A stretch of 64,000 bases of DNA from Chryseobacterium sp. 52 (GCF_002754245.1 NZ_PEEX01000001.1:2522001-2586000); one strand, 5' to 3'; numbered from the stretch's first letter, positions 56,428-64,000 are shown. Made by a program: numbers and translations. The notes: generated from the letters alone by a model not told the origin.

Positions 56428-56679
56428 TTAATTAGCGTCTTCCCAGTGGAATCCCGGGTCAACAGGTAATTTAGTGATGCCATCCGTATCAAGTGTGTAC
56501 TTGCAGAACTGGCCGCTAGGTAAACACTCTCCATCCTCCGGTGAAACATCTTCAATCGGGGTTCTCTGACCATCAACGTCAATGTAGATCTGGTCCTGGG
56601 TTTTTTCGCTTAACAGGGTAAACGAACTACCTACAGCGATCATTACGGCTGCTGCAAGTATCATTTGAAATCTTTTCAT
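56428..56679 (-). CDS. DUF6520 family small secreted protein
   Basis: An 83-residue protein with a signal peptide (about 1-20, MKRFQMILAAAVMIAVGSSF) and a short acidic mature part. It has two cysteines in GECLPSGQFCKYTL (Cys52, Cys59) and the end DPGFHWEDAN. This matches the DUF6520 family of Bacteroidota, frequently encoded next to MauE/DoxX-like redox membrane proteins and TlpA. It is the last gene of the minus-strand LytTR-MauE-DUF6520 run. Function unknown; it may be a redox-processed secreted peptide. Confidence 0.75.
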   Translation of the reverse strand: MKRFQMILAAAVMIAVGSSFTLLSEKTQDQIYIDVDGQRTPIEDVSPEDGECLPSGQFCKYTLDTDGITKLPVDPGFHWEDAN

Positions 56680-56764
56680 GATAAAATAATTTTAGTTTTG
56701 TCTGCCTACTCTGGATAAAGGTTTTCGGCTTCCCCTTGTTTTTCCGGCCGGAAAAACTTCATAT

Positions 56765-57205
56765 TTATTGAGTATATTTTAATTCGGGATCTGCTTTATT
56801 CTTTTGCAGTGTTATAGCCCAATAGGTTATTGAGGTAAAGAACAGATTAAATATCAGATGTTGTGGCCAGCTCAGGTAACTCACCACACCGCCACAGCTG
56901 CATGGCACATACGCAAATACATGAAGCAAGACCAAGGCGGTATACATCGTGAACAGGCTCATTAAAACCAGCGAGGCATATAGGCCCATTGACCGTGTTT
57001 TTTCAAATAACAATGCAACAGCAATGACCATTTCACTCAATGGCAGAAGCCACAGCAAAAACGGAGTAAGGCTATTGGGGAATGGTTGGTTATTCAGATC
57101 ACGGGCAAAGCCATCGAGGTCCAGTATTTTGCTTATTGCGGTGTGCAGAAACAAAAGTACCAGTAAGGCGGTTATTAATTCGGGGATGAGTTTTTTGTTG
57201 CGCAT
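56765..57205 (-). CDS. MauE/DoxX-family redox-associated membrane protein
   Basis: A 146-residue protein with four membrane segments, starting at the ATG at 57205 (a longer frame to 57391 would add an implausible tail). The conserved motif PCSCGG (Cys102, Cys104) after the third segment and SWPQHLIFNLFF identify the MauE-like family, which passes electrons to periplasmic disulfide chemistry. It lies upstream of the DUF6520 gene and converges on the SusC/D-TlpA operon, suggesting that MauE recycles the TlpA or matures the DUF6520 product. Confidence 0.8.
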   Translation of the reverse strand: MRNKKLIPELITALLVLLFLHTAISKILDLDGFARDLNNQPFPNSLTPFLLWLLPLSEMVIAVALLFEKTRSMGLYASLVLMSLFTMYTALVLLHVFAYVPCSCGGVVSYLSWPQHLIFNLFFTSITYWAITLQKNKADPELKYTQ

Positions 57206-57408
57206 GGTTTTTGTTTTTTTAATGAGACTGCTTAAAAAAGGAAGTAAACATGAACAGAACAAATCTATTAGGCCTGCATCATATAAAGCAATACCTCCTA
57301 ATCTTAAAAGGCCTGAAACCAGGATGATTTGGCACGAAACAAACAAAAAATGGGTGCGAAACGGGTTAAGTTCGGCATGAAAAATTGCCAAAAAGAAGTG
57401 TTTTGGGA

Positions 57409-58302
57409 TTATAATGTGCCAAATCTTTCCCGAAAAAGCGGAAGATATTCCTTGGTAATGTAAAATTTCTTATCCTTTGAGGTGACAAGCTCATGGAACT
57501 GGGGCTTGAAGATTAAGGTATAGGAATCTCTTTTTTCTCCTGTAACATAACCCAAAATTGCTGAGCAGTTAACAATCAGGGATCTGTTGATCCTATAGAA
57601 ATCTTCTGAATGAAAACGTTTTTCAAGGACGGCAATGGAAAGATTGGTGGCATATTCATTTCCATGTATGGTAAATAGCTTCACCACTTTCCCGGACCGA
57701 TAAAAGTAAAGAACTTCCTGTACCACATCGAATTGAAGATGCTGGCCATTGTAGTGAATGGTTAGTTTTGAGGTTTCGGATTGAACAGGGTTTTGGCCTA
57801 GATCTCCGTCGTTTTCTCTGCTATATTCAGGCATAGTGGTGGGTTTTGCCTCAGTGAGCAAAAGGTACTGGATAAGATAGTACAGGTTAAGAAAAATAAT
57901 AAAAGCAACAATTACCGGAAAGTCTATCAAAAGGAAGCCATTTTCCACAATGCTCTGTTCTAAGGAATGAAAGTAAACAGAAATAAGCATCAGGTCAATC
58001 AAAGCAGGAACAACAACAGCAAAAGCAAACTGCATCACAGCCCTTACCAATGGCATAGAGCGCCAATCATATCTTTTATCGAGCCAGAGTGTCACTGTGT
58101 GTATGGTGTAGACCAGCAACAACGCAATGGCAAAGCTGACGGCCAATGCCATATAAAACCCAAAAGAGCTCAGTGCCTTTACCAGATTGATAGGGCGACC
58201 ATGAAAGAGGATATAAATGGAGGCTACGAAGGCACAAATTAAACGTAGCTTTTTGTTGTTATAATCTACGGTTTCCATGACTTGCTCATTTATTTTCCAC
58301 AC
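57409..58302 (-). CDS. Membrane-bound LytTR-family transcriptional regulator
   Basis: A 297-residue protein with four membrane segments in the first 160 residues and a C-terminal LytTR DNA-binding domain (about 190-297): VVQEVLYFYRSGKVVKLFTI, FYRINRSLIVNCSAIL and SYTLIFKPQFHELVTSKDKK. Direct membrane sensing without a histidine kinase is typical of such proteins. It is divergent from the small gene at 58393 and precedes the MauE gene with an 17-203 nt gap depending on the MauE start. The alternative start METVDYN lies 24 nt downstream. It likely controls its own operon. Confidence 0.88.
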   Translation of the reverse strand: MWKINEQVMETVDYNNKKLRLICAFVASIYILFHGRPINLVKALSSFGFYMALAVSFAIALLLVYTIHTVTLWLDKRYDWRSMPLVRAVMQFAFAVVVPALIDLMLISVYFHSLEQSIVENGFLLIDFPVIVAFIIFLNLYYLIQYLLLTEAKPTTMPEYSRENDGDLGQNPVQSETSKLTIHYNGQHLQFDVVQEVLYFYRSGKVVKLFTIHGNEYATNLSIAVLEKRFHSEDFYRINRSLIVNCSAILGYVTGEKRDSYTLIFKPQFHELVTSKDKKFYITKEYLPLFRERFGTL

Positions 58303-58392
58303 ATGTGTGAAATATTATTTGCAAGAGTAAATATACAAAAACTCATTTTTATTAACTTTATACTCAGACTATTAACCCAAAAACTTATTATT

Positions 58393-58773
58393 ATGCAATT
58401 ATTTCCGTTGACCCCAGTGGGAGTTGAGGATAAGCTCAACGAATTGTACAGCCTGCCGGAAGCTGATGTATTGGTTCAGGCAGAAGCCATCAGGTTGGAT
58501 TTTAAAAACTGGATGAAGGACAGTTTCATTCTGTCCAACAACCAGATGCTCTTTCTTGAAGGAATCAATGATGCTGTTGCCCTATATTATGGCCAGCAGT
58601 GTTCATTCTGTTTTATCCATACGCTTGATATAAGGCTTATTTATCCTGATCCGCCTGAAAATCTGCGGTATGCCAAGTGGACAGGTTTGGCCAATGATCT
58701 AGAAGTGAAAGGAAATGGGATGGGTGAAACTGATATTTCAGGGACACTTACATTTACCATGAGTTATGTATAA
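58393..58773 (+). CDS. Small protein of unknown function
   Basis: A 126-residue soluble protein from the ATG at 58393 (longer frames upstream would overlap the LytTR start). It begins MQLFPLTPVGVEDKLNELYS, with a helical core (EAIRLDFKNWMKDSFIL) and three cysteine-adjacent strands (QQCSFCFIHTLDI), and ends in SGTLTFTMSY. No family recognised. It is divergent from the LytTR regulator and closed by its own terminator, so it may be a target of that regulator. Confidence 0.65.
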   Translation: MQLFPLTPVGVEDKLNELYSLPEADVLVQAEAIRLDFKNWMKDSFILSNNQMLFLEGINDAVALYYGQQCSFCFIHTLDIRLIYPDPPENLRYAKWTGLANDLEVKGNGMGETDISGTLTFTMSYV

Positions 58774-58797
58774 GGAAAAGAATTTTCCATTAATGTT

Positions 58798-58829
58798 AAA
58801 GCCGTCAGGTTATCCTAACGGCTTTTTTA
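58798..58829 (+). terminator. Rho-independent terminator
   Basis: AAAGCCGT (58798-58805) pairs with ACGGCTTT (58818-58825), extended by AGG/CCT after one mismatch around TTAT, followed by a T run. It terminates the gene at 58393-58773. Confidence 0.8.
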
Positions 58830-58842
58830 TTGGACCTGTCAT

Positions 58843-59112
58843 ATGAACTACAGGGTGAGTCCCTATATTAGTATGATGACTGAAGAACAGCTTAAAGAAC
58901 ACCTTGCTGAGTTGGCAGATATTATGGCCGAGGTGGCGCACGGAAGGTATTCAATTGCCATGCTTGACCGCATAAACCACAGCATATACGAACTCAATAC
59001 AGGGATAGATATGATCTACAATGAGAACAGGCTCGAAAGGGAGTATGATATGATAGACCTTTGCTATCAGTTTTACAGGCTAAGGGACAAGATAATAGAA
59101 TTACATCTGTAA
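58843..59112 (+). CDS. Small helical protein of unknown function
   Basis: An 89-residue all-helical protein (EEQLKEHLAELADIMAEVAH, IAMLDRINHSIYELNTGIDM, YDMIDLCYQFYRLRDKIIEL) with no signal or membrane segment. No family recognised. It starts 14 nt after the terminator stem and is convergent with the PRTRC cluster. An alternative ATG at 58873 would shorten it by ten residues. Helical, charged composition suggests a small regulator or immunity-like protein, but this is a guess. Confidence 0.5.
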   Translation: MNYRVSPYISMMTEEQLKEHLAELADIMAEVAHGRYSIAMLDRINHSIYELNTGIDMIYNENRLEREYDMIDLCYQFYRLRDKIIELHL

Positions 59113-59209
59113 ATACTTCGGTTTCTTCTCATGAGAAAGCAAGCAAAGCTTAGGCTGGCTTCGTATATAGAAGACCTATATTCATGGGGTAACCAAGCGG
59201 TGTTCTTTT

Positions 59210-59249
59210 GCTTCTTTTCTTTGACCGCTTCCCTGAAAAGAAAAGAAGC
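59210..59249. repeat. Strong 13-bp hairpin of purine/pyrimidine-rich arms
   Basis: GCTTCTTTTCTTT (59210-59222) and AAAGAAAAGAAGC (59237-59249) are perfectly complementary around a 14-nt loop. The stem lacks a following T run on the plus strand but would work as a structure on either strand. It lies in the 312-base gap between two convergent genes, otherwise empty. Similar sequences occur as interspersed repeats in Bacteroidota genomes, to my recollection. Confidence 0.6.
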
Positions 59250-59266
59250 TCATGCAGGTATGTAAA

Positions 59267-59285
59267 GGGATATTCGAAATATCCC
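59267..59285. repeat. 8-bp hairpin next to the 13-bp hairpin
   Basis: GGGATATT (59267-59274) and AATATCCC (59278-59285) pair perfectly around CGA. It follows the previous hairpin by 17 nt. No T run; its function is unknown. Confidence 0.5.
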
Positions 59286-59424
59286 ACGCCAAAAATCGCA
59301 GCTGTATTCGGCATGGAAGGGTGGGAAGCAGGTGAGTATTGTCGAATAGTGCTGCACCGTTTTGCGACCAAAGACTTTTCCGATCTATTAAGGAAGTGTC
59401 TTTGGGCCGCGCGTTTTTAAGGAG

Positions 59425-60234
59425 TTAGCCGACTTTTAGCGGCTGAGAGTGGAAGTTTTTAAGATTAAGGAAAAAGCCCCTGTTTTCAGTTAAGCCGTTT
59501 CGGAAAAGCCCCCATAATAAAGAGCTTCCCATTTGAGCCAATGCAGCATTGATGTATAAATCCTGTTTCTCCAGTGCCTCAGCTAATGAACAGCTTGGGG
59601 TGTTATCCTGCGTTTCCGACTGCTTTAAAAGCTCACCAAATTCTTCAGTCACAAAAGGCAATGAGGCGATAGTTTCGTATTTTTCAGAATTGGGCTGTCG
59701 AATGTCGCCAATCGTGGAAAGAATAACCTGTCCCGAATATTTGGAGTTCCCGAAATCAATCCAATATTTGGCTTTATGATGGTTATAGCTGCTGCTGTCT
59801 AGCTCTTTTAGTATTTCGGCAATACCAAAGCGGGCTTTCACACTATCTACACAGGAAATATAAATAGAGGCGGCGGCATGGTCGGGGAGTCTTTCAGCAG
59901 ACATCTTTTCAAATTTAACGGTTTCTGCTTTCCAGTTCGTTCCCGACCATCGGTTTGCCCTATTAATCAGGGCAACTGATTTGTACAGTCCTGTTTCAGA
60001 TTCTGCAAAACGCTGCCTCCCCAAATTGGCGGTGGTCACCGTGTCGTCATCCCAAAGGCGGACTGAAAGCCCTGCGTGTCCCAAGTCAATCAGACTGTGG
60101 TTCATTTCAACAAGGGCTGTCAGAACCTTTGAGCCTGTACCGCCAGCTCCAATAAGGTTGACCTCAATAGGATTGGTAGGACTCATGAGATAGCTGTCAG
60201 TAAAGTGAACTTTTGTTTTTTCAGTAGGTATCAT
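59425..60234 (-). CDS. PRTRC system ThiF-family protein
   Basis: A 269-residue protein of the ThiF/E1-like fold. The nucleotide-binding loop is LIGAGGTGSK (27-36), followed by VRLWDDDTVTTANLGRQRF (about 58-76) and a later YWIDFGNSKYSGQVIL. Conserved cysteines near ISCVDSVKA and DNTPSCSLAE suggest an adenylation or sulfur/ubiquitin-like chemistry. PRTRC clusters are found on ICEs and plasmids; their function is not known. It overlaps PRTRC B by 4 nt and is last in the cluster. Confidence 0.92.
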   Translation of the reverse strand: MIPTEKTKVHFTDSYLMSPTNPIEVNLIGAGGTGSKVLTALVEMNHSLIDLGHAGLSVRLWDDDTVTTANLGRQRFAESETGLYKSVALINRANRWSGTNWKAETVKFEKMSAERLPDHAAASIYISCVDSVKARFGIAEILKELDSSSYNHHKAKYWIDFGNSKYSGQVILSTIGDIRQPNSEKYETIASLPFVTEEFGELLKQSETQDNTPSCSLAEALEKQDLYINAALAQMGSSLLWGLFRNGLTENRGFFLNLKNFHSQPLKVG

Positions 60235-60956
60235 TTCAATAAATTTTTTAAGGTTTTGTCTGCTTTTTTCAGGGTGTTCTTTGGAAAGTTCTCATTTGAG
60301 CCTGTCATTTTTTTCCAAAGGCTTGCACAATTTCCTTTGATGGGATTATGGCTGTTGACTAAATGGCTGAAATAAGAATTAAAAAAGTAGTTTTCCCATG
60401 AGTTGGTAAATTCCTCGAGTGAAGCCGTTTTTCTGATACGGACATCCACCGTTCCCATGCACACATTCCCATCAGAATATACATTGAAAAACGGGGCATG
60501 GTACAGCAACGTTTTTTCGGTAGGTCTTGTGTTTGTTTTCATGGCATACACAAAGAGTTTGTTTCGGTTGGCTACCCATAGCATAGGTGGAACGTTTGCT
60601 ATTCCATTGGGAATACCAAGGGTTTCCGTAAAGTGCATTTCCCTGCCCATGGCTTTGGTAAACCAAATCACCACGCCATTGTGAACAGGGTCAATCTGTA
60701 AAATATGGCTCCCCATAATGCCCTGTGACTTGAGAAAAGGCTGATTTTTTTCTGTGGCTACCTTTAGTGATTTTGCCAATTGTCCTGCTTCTCTTTCGGT
60801 CAGGGGATGGGCATTAATAAGACAACCTCTTTGATCCATATCAAAATGTTCAACATAGACCTCTTGCTTCCTTTCACCAGCCTCATAGAATACCAAAGCC
60901 GATTTGGGATGGTAGAGTGCATTGAAATTCTCCGTAATGTCATGTAGATTACTCAT
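60231..60956 (-). CDS. PRTRC system protein B
   Basis: A 241-residue protein with the family stretches HPKSALVFYEAGERK (about 16-30), VVIWFTKAMGREMHF (about 110-124), PPMLWVANRNKLFVYAMK (about 137-154) and YSDGNVCMGTVDVRIRKTAS. It overlaps the ThiF gene by 4 nt and the hypothetical gene upstream by 8 nt. Role unknown beyond cluster membership. Confidence 0.9.
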   Translation of the reverse strand: MSNLHDITENFNALYHPKSALVFYEAGERKQEVYVEHFDMDQRGCLINAHPLTEREAGQLAKSLKVATEKNQPFLKSQGIMGSHILQIDPVHNGVVIWFTKAMGREMHFTETLGIPNGIANVPPMLWVANRNKLFVYAMKTNTRPTEKTLLYHAPFFNVYSDGNVCMGTVDVRIRKTASLEEFTNSWENYFFNSYFSHLVNSHNPIKGNCASLWKKMTGSNENFPKNTLKKADKTLKNLLK

Positions 60957-62136
60957 CGTTTTTTCTTTTATAATTGCTTAATAGGTAGATTAGGTCATCC
61001 ATTAAAGTAAACAGGCGTTTTTCAAAATCGAGATTACTTTCTTCCAAAGGATTACCGTCAAAGCGTTTGCAAAGGGTGGGTTCTTCGATTTTTCCGTATT
61101 CGTTAAATTCGTTGTTGACACATTCAAGAAGGTTTTCTGCAAGCCATCCGCTGCTATCGGCATAGAAGGAAACATACTTATCCATTGTGATGGTTTCTTC
61201 TTCGTGTTCTCCTTGATACCCGTCACTCTCTTCATTTTTAGTCCCTGCGTTCCTGTAATAGGTCGAGTTGGGGTATTTTTCATAAAGATATAGGGCGTTT
61301 TGAGCAACCTGCCTGCATTCTTTTTCAAAATCATTATGAGGTTTAAAGGCAATCAAACGGTCTTTAAATACATCAAGATTTTTTCTGTTGAACAGTTTCT
61401 GCTCCATTTTCTCACCCACCCATTGCGCTTCACAAAGTTCTCTTTTATAGTGGGTGGTGTCGTCTGCTTCCTGATCATCTTCCACCCAATTACCGAGCAT
61501 TTCATATTCCCAGTAGAGGTAGCTTCCTTGCTGTCTGTAATAGGGAATGTCGGCCATATGATACAGATAGGAGCATACCGATAGCAGCAGTTGGGCTGCT
61601 TTCTTTTTGCTGCTGTCCCTGAGCATCAGAAAAAGTGGTATAATCGGAATATAATAGAGGGTAGCCCCTATGAAATGACATTCCTGACTGACAAGGTAGG
61701 CTTTGTCGGCATCCTGTACCAATCGCAGACTGTTCCAATTTCCCACTTTTTTCTTCAAAAAGTTCTCTGTTTCCCAAATAGAATAAGCAATATTATAGGG
61801 ATAACCCAATGGTTTTGTGTGGTTAAGTTCTGCTATTCCATAGTGGTTGGCAAGTCTGCTTAAGGACTTATAAAAATCGTTTTCTAAAACTTGAATTTCT
61901 TCAGGTGGCTTCATTGCACCTCCTTTAAGCAGTTTCGGCATGAATGTGGTCTTTAAAAAAGCATGGGCAGTTGGGATATCGGGACTGATTTCCTTGTGTC
62001 CTTTTTGATTTCTGCGGCATCCTTTGGTCTTTGCATCCATAATGCAAATTCCCCCAACTGGCGGTACAGCTGTTTTTGCCGTTTTTCTTCGGGGAGTTGG
62101 ATGGTGCCCGATAGGGTAAGTGATTTCATTATACAT
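60949..62136 (-). CDS. PRTRC-cluster protein of unknown function
   Basis: A 395-residue protein conserved between PRTRC C and PRTRC B in Bacteroidetes clusters. The first 60 residues are basic and unstructured (with CIMDAKTKGCRRNQKGHKEI). A helical core follows (ETENFLKKKVGNWNSLRLVQ, then ECHFIGATLYYIPIIPLFLM), and a long acidic linker (NEESDGYQGEHEEETITMD). No catalytic motif visible. It overlaps PRTRC B by 8 nt. Some of the N-terminus may be untranslated if an internal ATG (for example near MPKLLKGGAMK) is used. Confidence 0.75.
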   Translation of the reverse strand: MYNEITYPIGHHPTPRRKTAKTAVPPVGGICIMDAKTKGCRRNQKGHKEISPDIPTAHAFLKTTFMPKLLKGGAMKPPEEIQVLENDFYKSLSRLANHYGIAELNHTKPLGYPYNIAYSIWETENFLKKKVGNWNSLRLVQDADKAYLVSQECHFIGATLYYIPIIPLFLMLRDSSKKKAAQLLLSVCSYLYHMADIPYYRQQGSYLYWEYEMLGNWVEDDQEADDTTHYKRELCEAQWVGEKMEQKLFNRKNLDVFKDRLIAFKPHNDFEKECRQVAQNALYLYEKYPNSTYYRNAGTKNEESDGYQGEHEEETITMDKYVSFYADSSGWLAENLLECVNNEFNEYGKIEEPTLCKRFDGNPLEESNLDFEKRLFTLMDDLIYLLSNYKRKNDE

Positions 62137-62158
62137 TGTTTTGATTTTTAGGTAATTA

Positions 62159-62386
62159 TTATCCTTTTGTTCCCATTACGCTCTCAAAGCGTATTTCAAC
62201 CCTGTCATCTTTGATTTTGGGTTTTGATATGGTGGCAGTAGTCAAAATCGGGTATTTGCCCGAAAAGAAATTCAGCACTGTCTCTGCGCTCCAATTAGGT
62301 TCGGGGTCGGTGAGTGTAATTTCCTGTCCGTTATCGTTAACGATAAATATTCTTTCTAATGCGGTGGCTAGTAACATGGTTTTCAA
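62159..62386 (-). CDS. PRTRC system protein C
   Basis: A 75-residue protein: LERIFIVNDNGQEITLTDPE, then PNWSAETVLNFFSGKYPIL and the ending RVEIRFESVMGTKG. This is the small ubiquitin-like-sized PRTRC C family, and its fold with a glycine near the C-terminus together with a ThiF-like protein in the same cluster hints at a conjugation-like pathway (inference). It starts 8 nt after the stop of PRTRC E. An ATG three codons downstream is an alternative start. Confidence 0.88.
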   Translation of the reverse strand: MKTMLLATALERIFIVNDNGQEITLTDPEPNWSAETVLNFFSGKYPILTTATISKPKIKDDRVEIRFESVMGTKG

Positions 62387-62394
62387 TTTTAGGG

Positions 62395-62928
62395 TTAAAC
62401 ATTTTCGGGACTGCTGAAAAGACTAGGGGCAAAAAAGCCCTCGTAAACTTCATTCTTTTTGCGTATCTGCTCGGTGTATTCGGGATATTCCGAGGCCTTC
62501 GGCATGGCAGTCCATGCTTCCTTATACCTGCCTTCTTTTTCAAGCTGCTCGGCTTTACTGATGGCATCTTTGTATTTTTTGTCTTTTGCCTCTTTTTCTT
62601 TTTTCTCCCTGTCGGTTTTTTCCCTTTCCATTGCCGACTGTTTTCGGGCTTCTTCTAATTGTACCATAAAACCCTCCATATTGACCATAAGTCCTGATGC
62701 AGTCTCTAATGGCATGGTAATTTTCTCAAAAAATTCGATGTCCAGTTTCTCGGCTGTCCCTCTCAATATCAAAGGGGGTATGGAATTTTTTGCAGTATCG
62801 GTACACTGTTCATTTTCGAGCCATGCCAAAACGACCCAATTGTTTTCTGTTCCTTTTTTGACGGTGATTTGAAAATCCCCTGTAATATTCATTTGCTCTA
62901 TCTGCCTGAAAAAATTAATCGTTTCCAT
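62395..62928 (-). CDS. PRTRC system protein E
   Basis: A 177-residue protein. The first 100 residues match PRTRC E (NFFRQIEQMNITGDFQITVK, WVVLAWLENEQCTDTAKNSI and PPLILRGTAEKLDIEFFEKI). The rest is a long charged coiled coil (about 92-140, KQSAMEREKTDREKKEKEAK) and a short tail. It is followed by PRTRC C after 8 nt. Confidence 0.88.
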   Translation of the reverse strand: METINFFRQIEQMNITGDFQITVKKGTENNWVVLAWLENEQCTDTAKNSIPPLILRGTAEKLDIEFFEKITMPLETASGLMVNMEGFMVQLEEARKQSAMEREKTDREKKEKEAKDKKYKDAISKAEQLEKEGRYKEAWTAMPKASEYPEYTEQIRKKNEVYEGFFAPSLFSSPENV

Positions 62929-63005
62929 AATTCTGTATTTTTAAAATTGGTTTCTTGTTGTCATTGTCACTTTGTAACCATTCCTATGGTCATTGGTTTG
63001 GATTT

Positions 63006-63023
63006 GTAAGGCAACCGCCTTAC
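63006..63023. promoter_or_regulatory. Hairpin between DUF932 and PRTRC E genes
   Basis: GTAAGGC (63006-63012) and GCCTTAC (63017-63023) pair perfectly around AACC. An overlapping ACCG/CGGT pairing is also possible. It lies in the 117-base gap between the two genes and may be an attenuator or processing site in the transcript. Confidence 0.4.
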
Positions 63024-63045
63024 GACGGTCGCCAGTAGTTAGTAT

Positions 63046-64000
63046 TTAATTAAAGCAGAGCGCATCGGCTCCGATTTTAGCAAATGATGTGCATAGGTCA
63101 AATGCTTTTTGCGCCTTTCCCTGTGCCGTTCCGCCCATGACAATCGATTGTAGTTTGGCCTCATTGTCTTTGTACGTGCGTACATTCTGATAGTAGCCCG
63201 TCACGGCATTGTATGCCCCAAACAAAGTTCCTTTGGTGGTTTCCATTTGTTGTGTATCGGAAAGCATGGCGTATGCAAAGGCATCCTCTACGGTGTTTTT
63301 GAAGACTGTAGATATTTCATCGTCATTACCTTTGTACAGATGCTCCAAAGTTTCCTTATTGGGACAGAGTGCCAATTGGATAAGGCGTTTTACCTCTTTG
63401 TCATTAACGTTCACTTTTGCCCATTGGTTAAAAATTCCTTCTAATTCTGTAGTCATTTTATTGGCCAGTCCCATTACCTTATGGGCATCCTCCAGACGTT
63501 GTTTTGCGCCTGCTGTATGTTTGATGCGTACCACATTGGACATACTGCGAAGTGAAGCGTTAAGGGTATTTTGGCAGACAATACGGATAGGGGTAAATGC
63601 TGCGGTAATACTTCCGCTACCATCGTGGGAAGTGGTCAGAAAAATGTACTTTTCGGTGATGTCATCCCCATTGCCTACACGGATATAGTCAGGCAGTTTG
63701 GCCGTAATAAAAATACGCTCGCCATTTCCCAAAGCCCCTGCGGTCTCATACAGGATGCCATCGCCACCACCTACAATGGCATCAAAGAATGAAAAGGCTT
63801 CCCTGTTTTGTACAATATGGTAGTCTTTACCAACTACACCGAGTGCTGTGTTGTTGTCGGTACGCAGTGTTGCAAAATTGTTAGGTAGCAGAATATGATC
63901 AGGTTCTATAATTTCGCCCTCATTTCCAATGGTCATTGCATAACCTTGGGTGAACAACGGGGCTTTTATCACTTCGTAGTCCAGTCCTGCAAACTTAATT
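63046..64000 (-). CDS. DUF932 domain protein, 5' end outside the window
   Basis: At least 318 residues, reading frame open at the right edge: upstream of the GTG at 63972 the codons for KFAGLDYEVIKAPL continue, matching the usual DUF932 start region, so the true start is beyond 64000. Visible family stretches are LGVVGKDYHIVQNREAFSFF (about 50-70 of the fragment), GNGERIFITAKLPDYIRVG and FTPIRIVCQNTLNASLRSMS. DUF932 (phage/plasmid-related) proteins occur with PRTRC clusters and ICEs; function unknown. It is the first visible gene of the minus-strand PRTRC run. Confidence 0.9.
   Translation of the reverse strand, partial: IKFAGLDYEVIKAPLFTQGYAMTIGNEGEIIEPDHILLPNNFATLRTDNNTALGVVGKDYHIVQNREAFSFFDAIVGGGDGILYETAGALGNGERIFITAKLPDYIRVGNGDDITEKYIFLTTSHDGSGSITAAFTPIRIVCQNTLNASLRSMSNVVRIKHTAGAKQRLEDAHKVMGLANKMTTELEGIFNQWAKVNVNDKEVKRLIQLALCPNKETLEHLYKGNDDEISTVFKNTVEDAFAYAMLSDTQQMETTKGTLFGAYNAVTGYYQNVRTYKDNEAKLQSIVMGGTAQGKAQKAFDLCTSFAKIGADALCFN

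Noticed and set aside
1..64000. Integrase, att sites, tRNA genes, CRISPR arrays or IS elements
   Set aside because: I looked for tyrosine/serine recombinase and transposase motifs, repeat-spacer patterns and tRNA-like cloverleaf sequences and saw none that I could support.

Overview
This window is most likely the interior of a large integrative and conjugative element (ICE) of a Bacteroidota bacterium. A flavobacterial host (Chryseobacterium/Elizabethkingia-like) is plausible but not proven. The evidence is a Bacteroidetes-type conjugation operon (traE-F-G-I-J-K-L-M-N-O-Q order), a mobA/mobB relaxase pair with the first codons of the mobC coupling protein at the left edge, a ParA-like TraA with two DUF3408 proteins, a PRTRC cluster at the right edge, a type IX secretion sorting domain, and SusC/SusD, FecI/FecR and six-bladed beta-propeller proteins. 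No integrase, att site, tRNA, rRNA, IS element or CRISPR array is visible, so neither end of the element is in the window.

Layout. (1) 1-123: start of mobC, minus strand, cut by the window edge. (2) 447-11716: an AT-rich cargo island that separates mobC from mobB. It holds a GtrA-type flippase, a TlpA-like thioredoxin, an outer-membrane barrel protein, two six-bladed beta-propeller proteins, a TMTC/PMT-like GT-C glycosyltransferase, a membrane-anchored thioredoxin-like protein, a small secreted Ser/Thr- and Cys-containing protein and a GtrB-type glycosyltransferase. (3) 12080-14520: mobB, mobA and a hairpin-rich, probable oriT region. (4) 14521-18102: traA, two DUF3408 genes, a traD-like gene and two conserved ICE genes of unknown role. 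(5) 18166-26706: a probable defence island. It contains an AlbA_2/Schlafen-HEPN protein with a frameshifted sacsin-like GHKL ATPase, a DUF5710 protein, and a tightly coupled pair of a PD-(D/E)XK-like large protein and an NdpA-like nucleoid-associated protein. (6) 27004-36092: the tra operon, closed by a strong terminator. (7) 36179-46805: an XRE regulator, a T9SS-sorted secreted protein, a two-gene Rhs toxin with a C-terminal restriction-fold-like domain, a putative immunity gene plus a short paralogue, and another XRE regulator. (8) 46941-58773: a small membrane protein, then an ECF sigma/anti-sigma/SusC/SusD/TlpA operon. It faces a minus-strand LytTR regulator - MauE-like - DUF6520 unit across a bidirectional terminator. 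(9) 58843-64000: a small gene, two hairpins, then the PRTRC cluster (DUF932, E, C, a hypothetical gene, B, ThiF) on the minus strand.

How it fits together. The mob, traA-D, traE-Q and PRTRC blocks are the transfer and maintenance backbone. Cargo sits at three junctions: mobB/mobC, the traD region/traE, and traQ/PRTRC. The most unusual cargo is block 2. A secreted protein with four mature cysteines and a Ser/Thr-rich middle is encoded in a run with a thioredoxin-like protein, two propellers, an O-mannosyltransferase-like GT-C enzyme and an outer-membrane barrel, and GtrA and GtrB flank the run. I infer a periplasmic system that glycosylates, redox-processes and exports a small protein. Block 8 repeats the theme with a different toolkit: a small two-Cys secreted protein, MauE, TlpA and SusC/D. 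The two modules in block 5 look like uncharacterised anti-phage systems; one appears broken by a single-base deletion.
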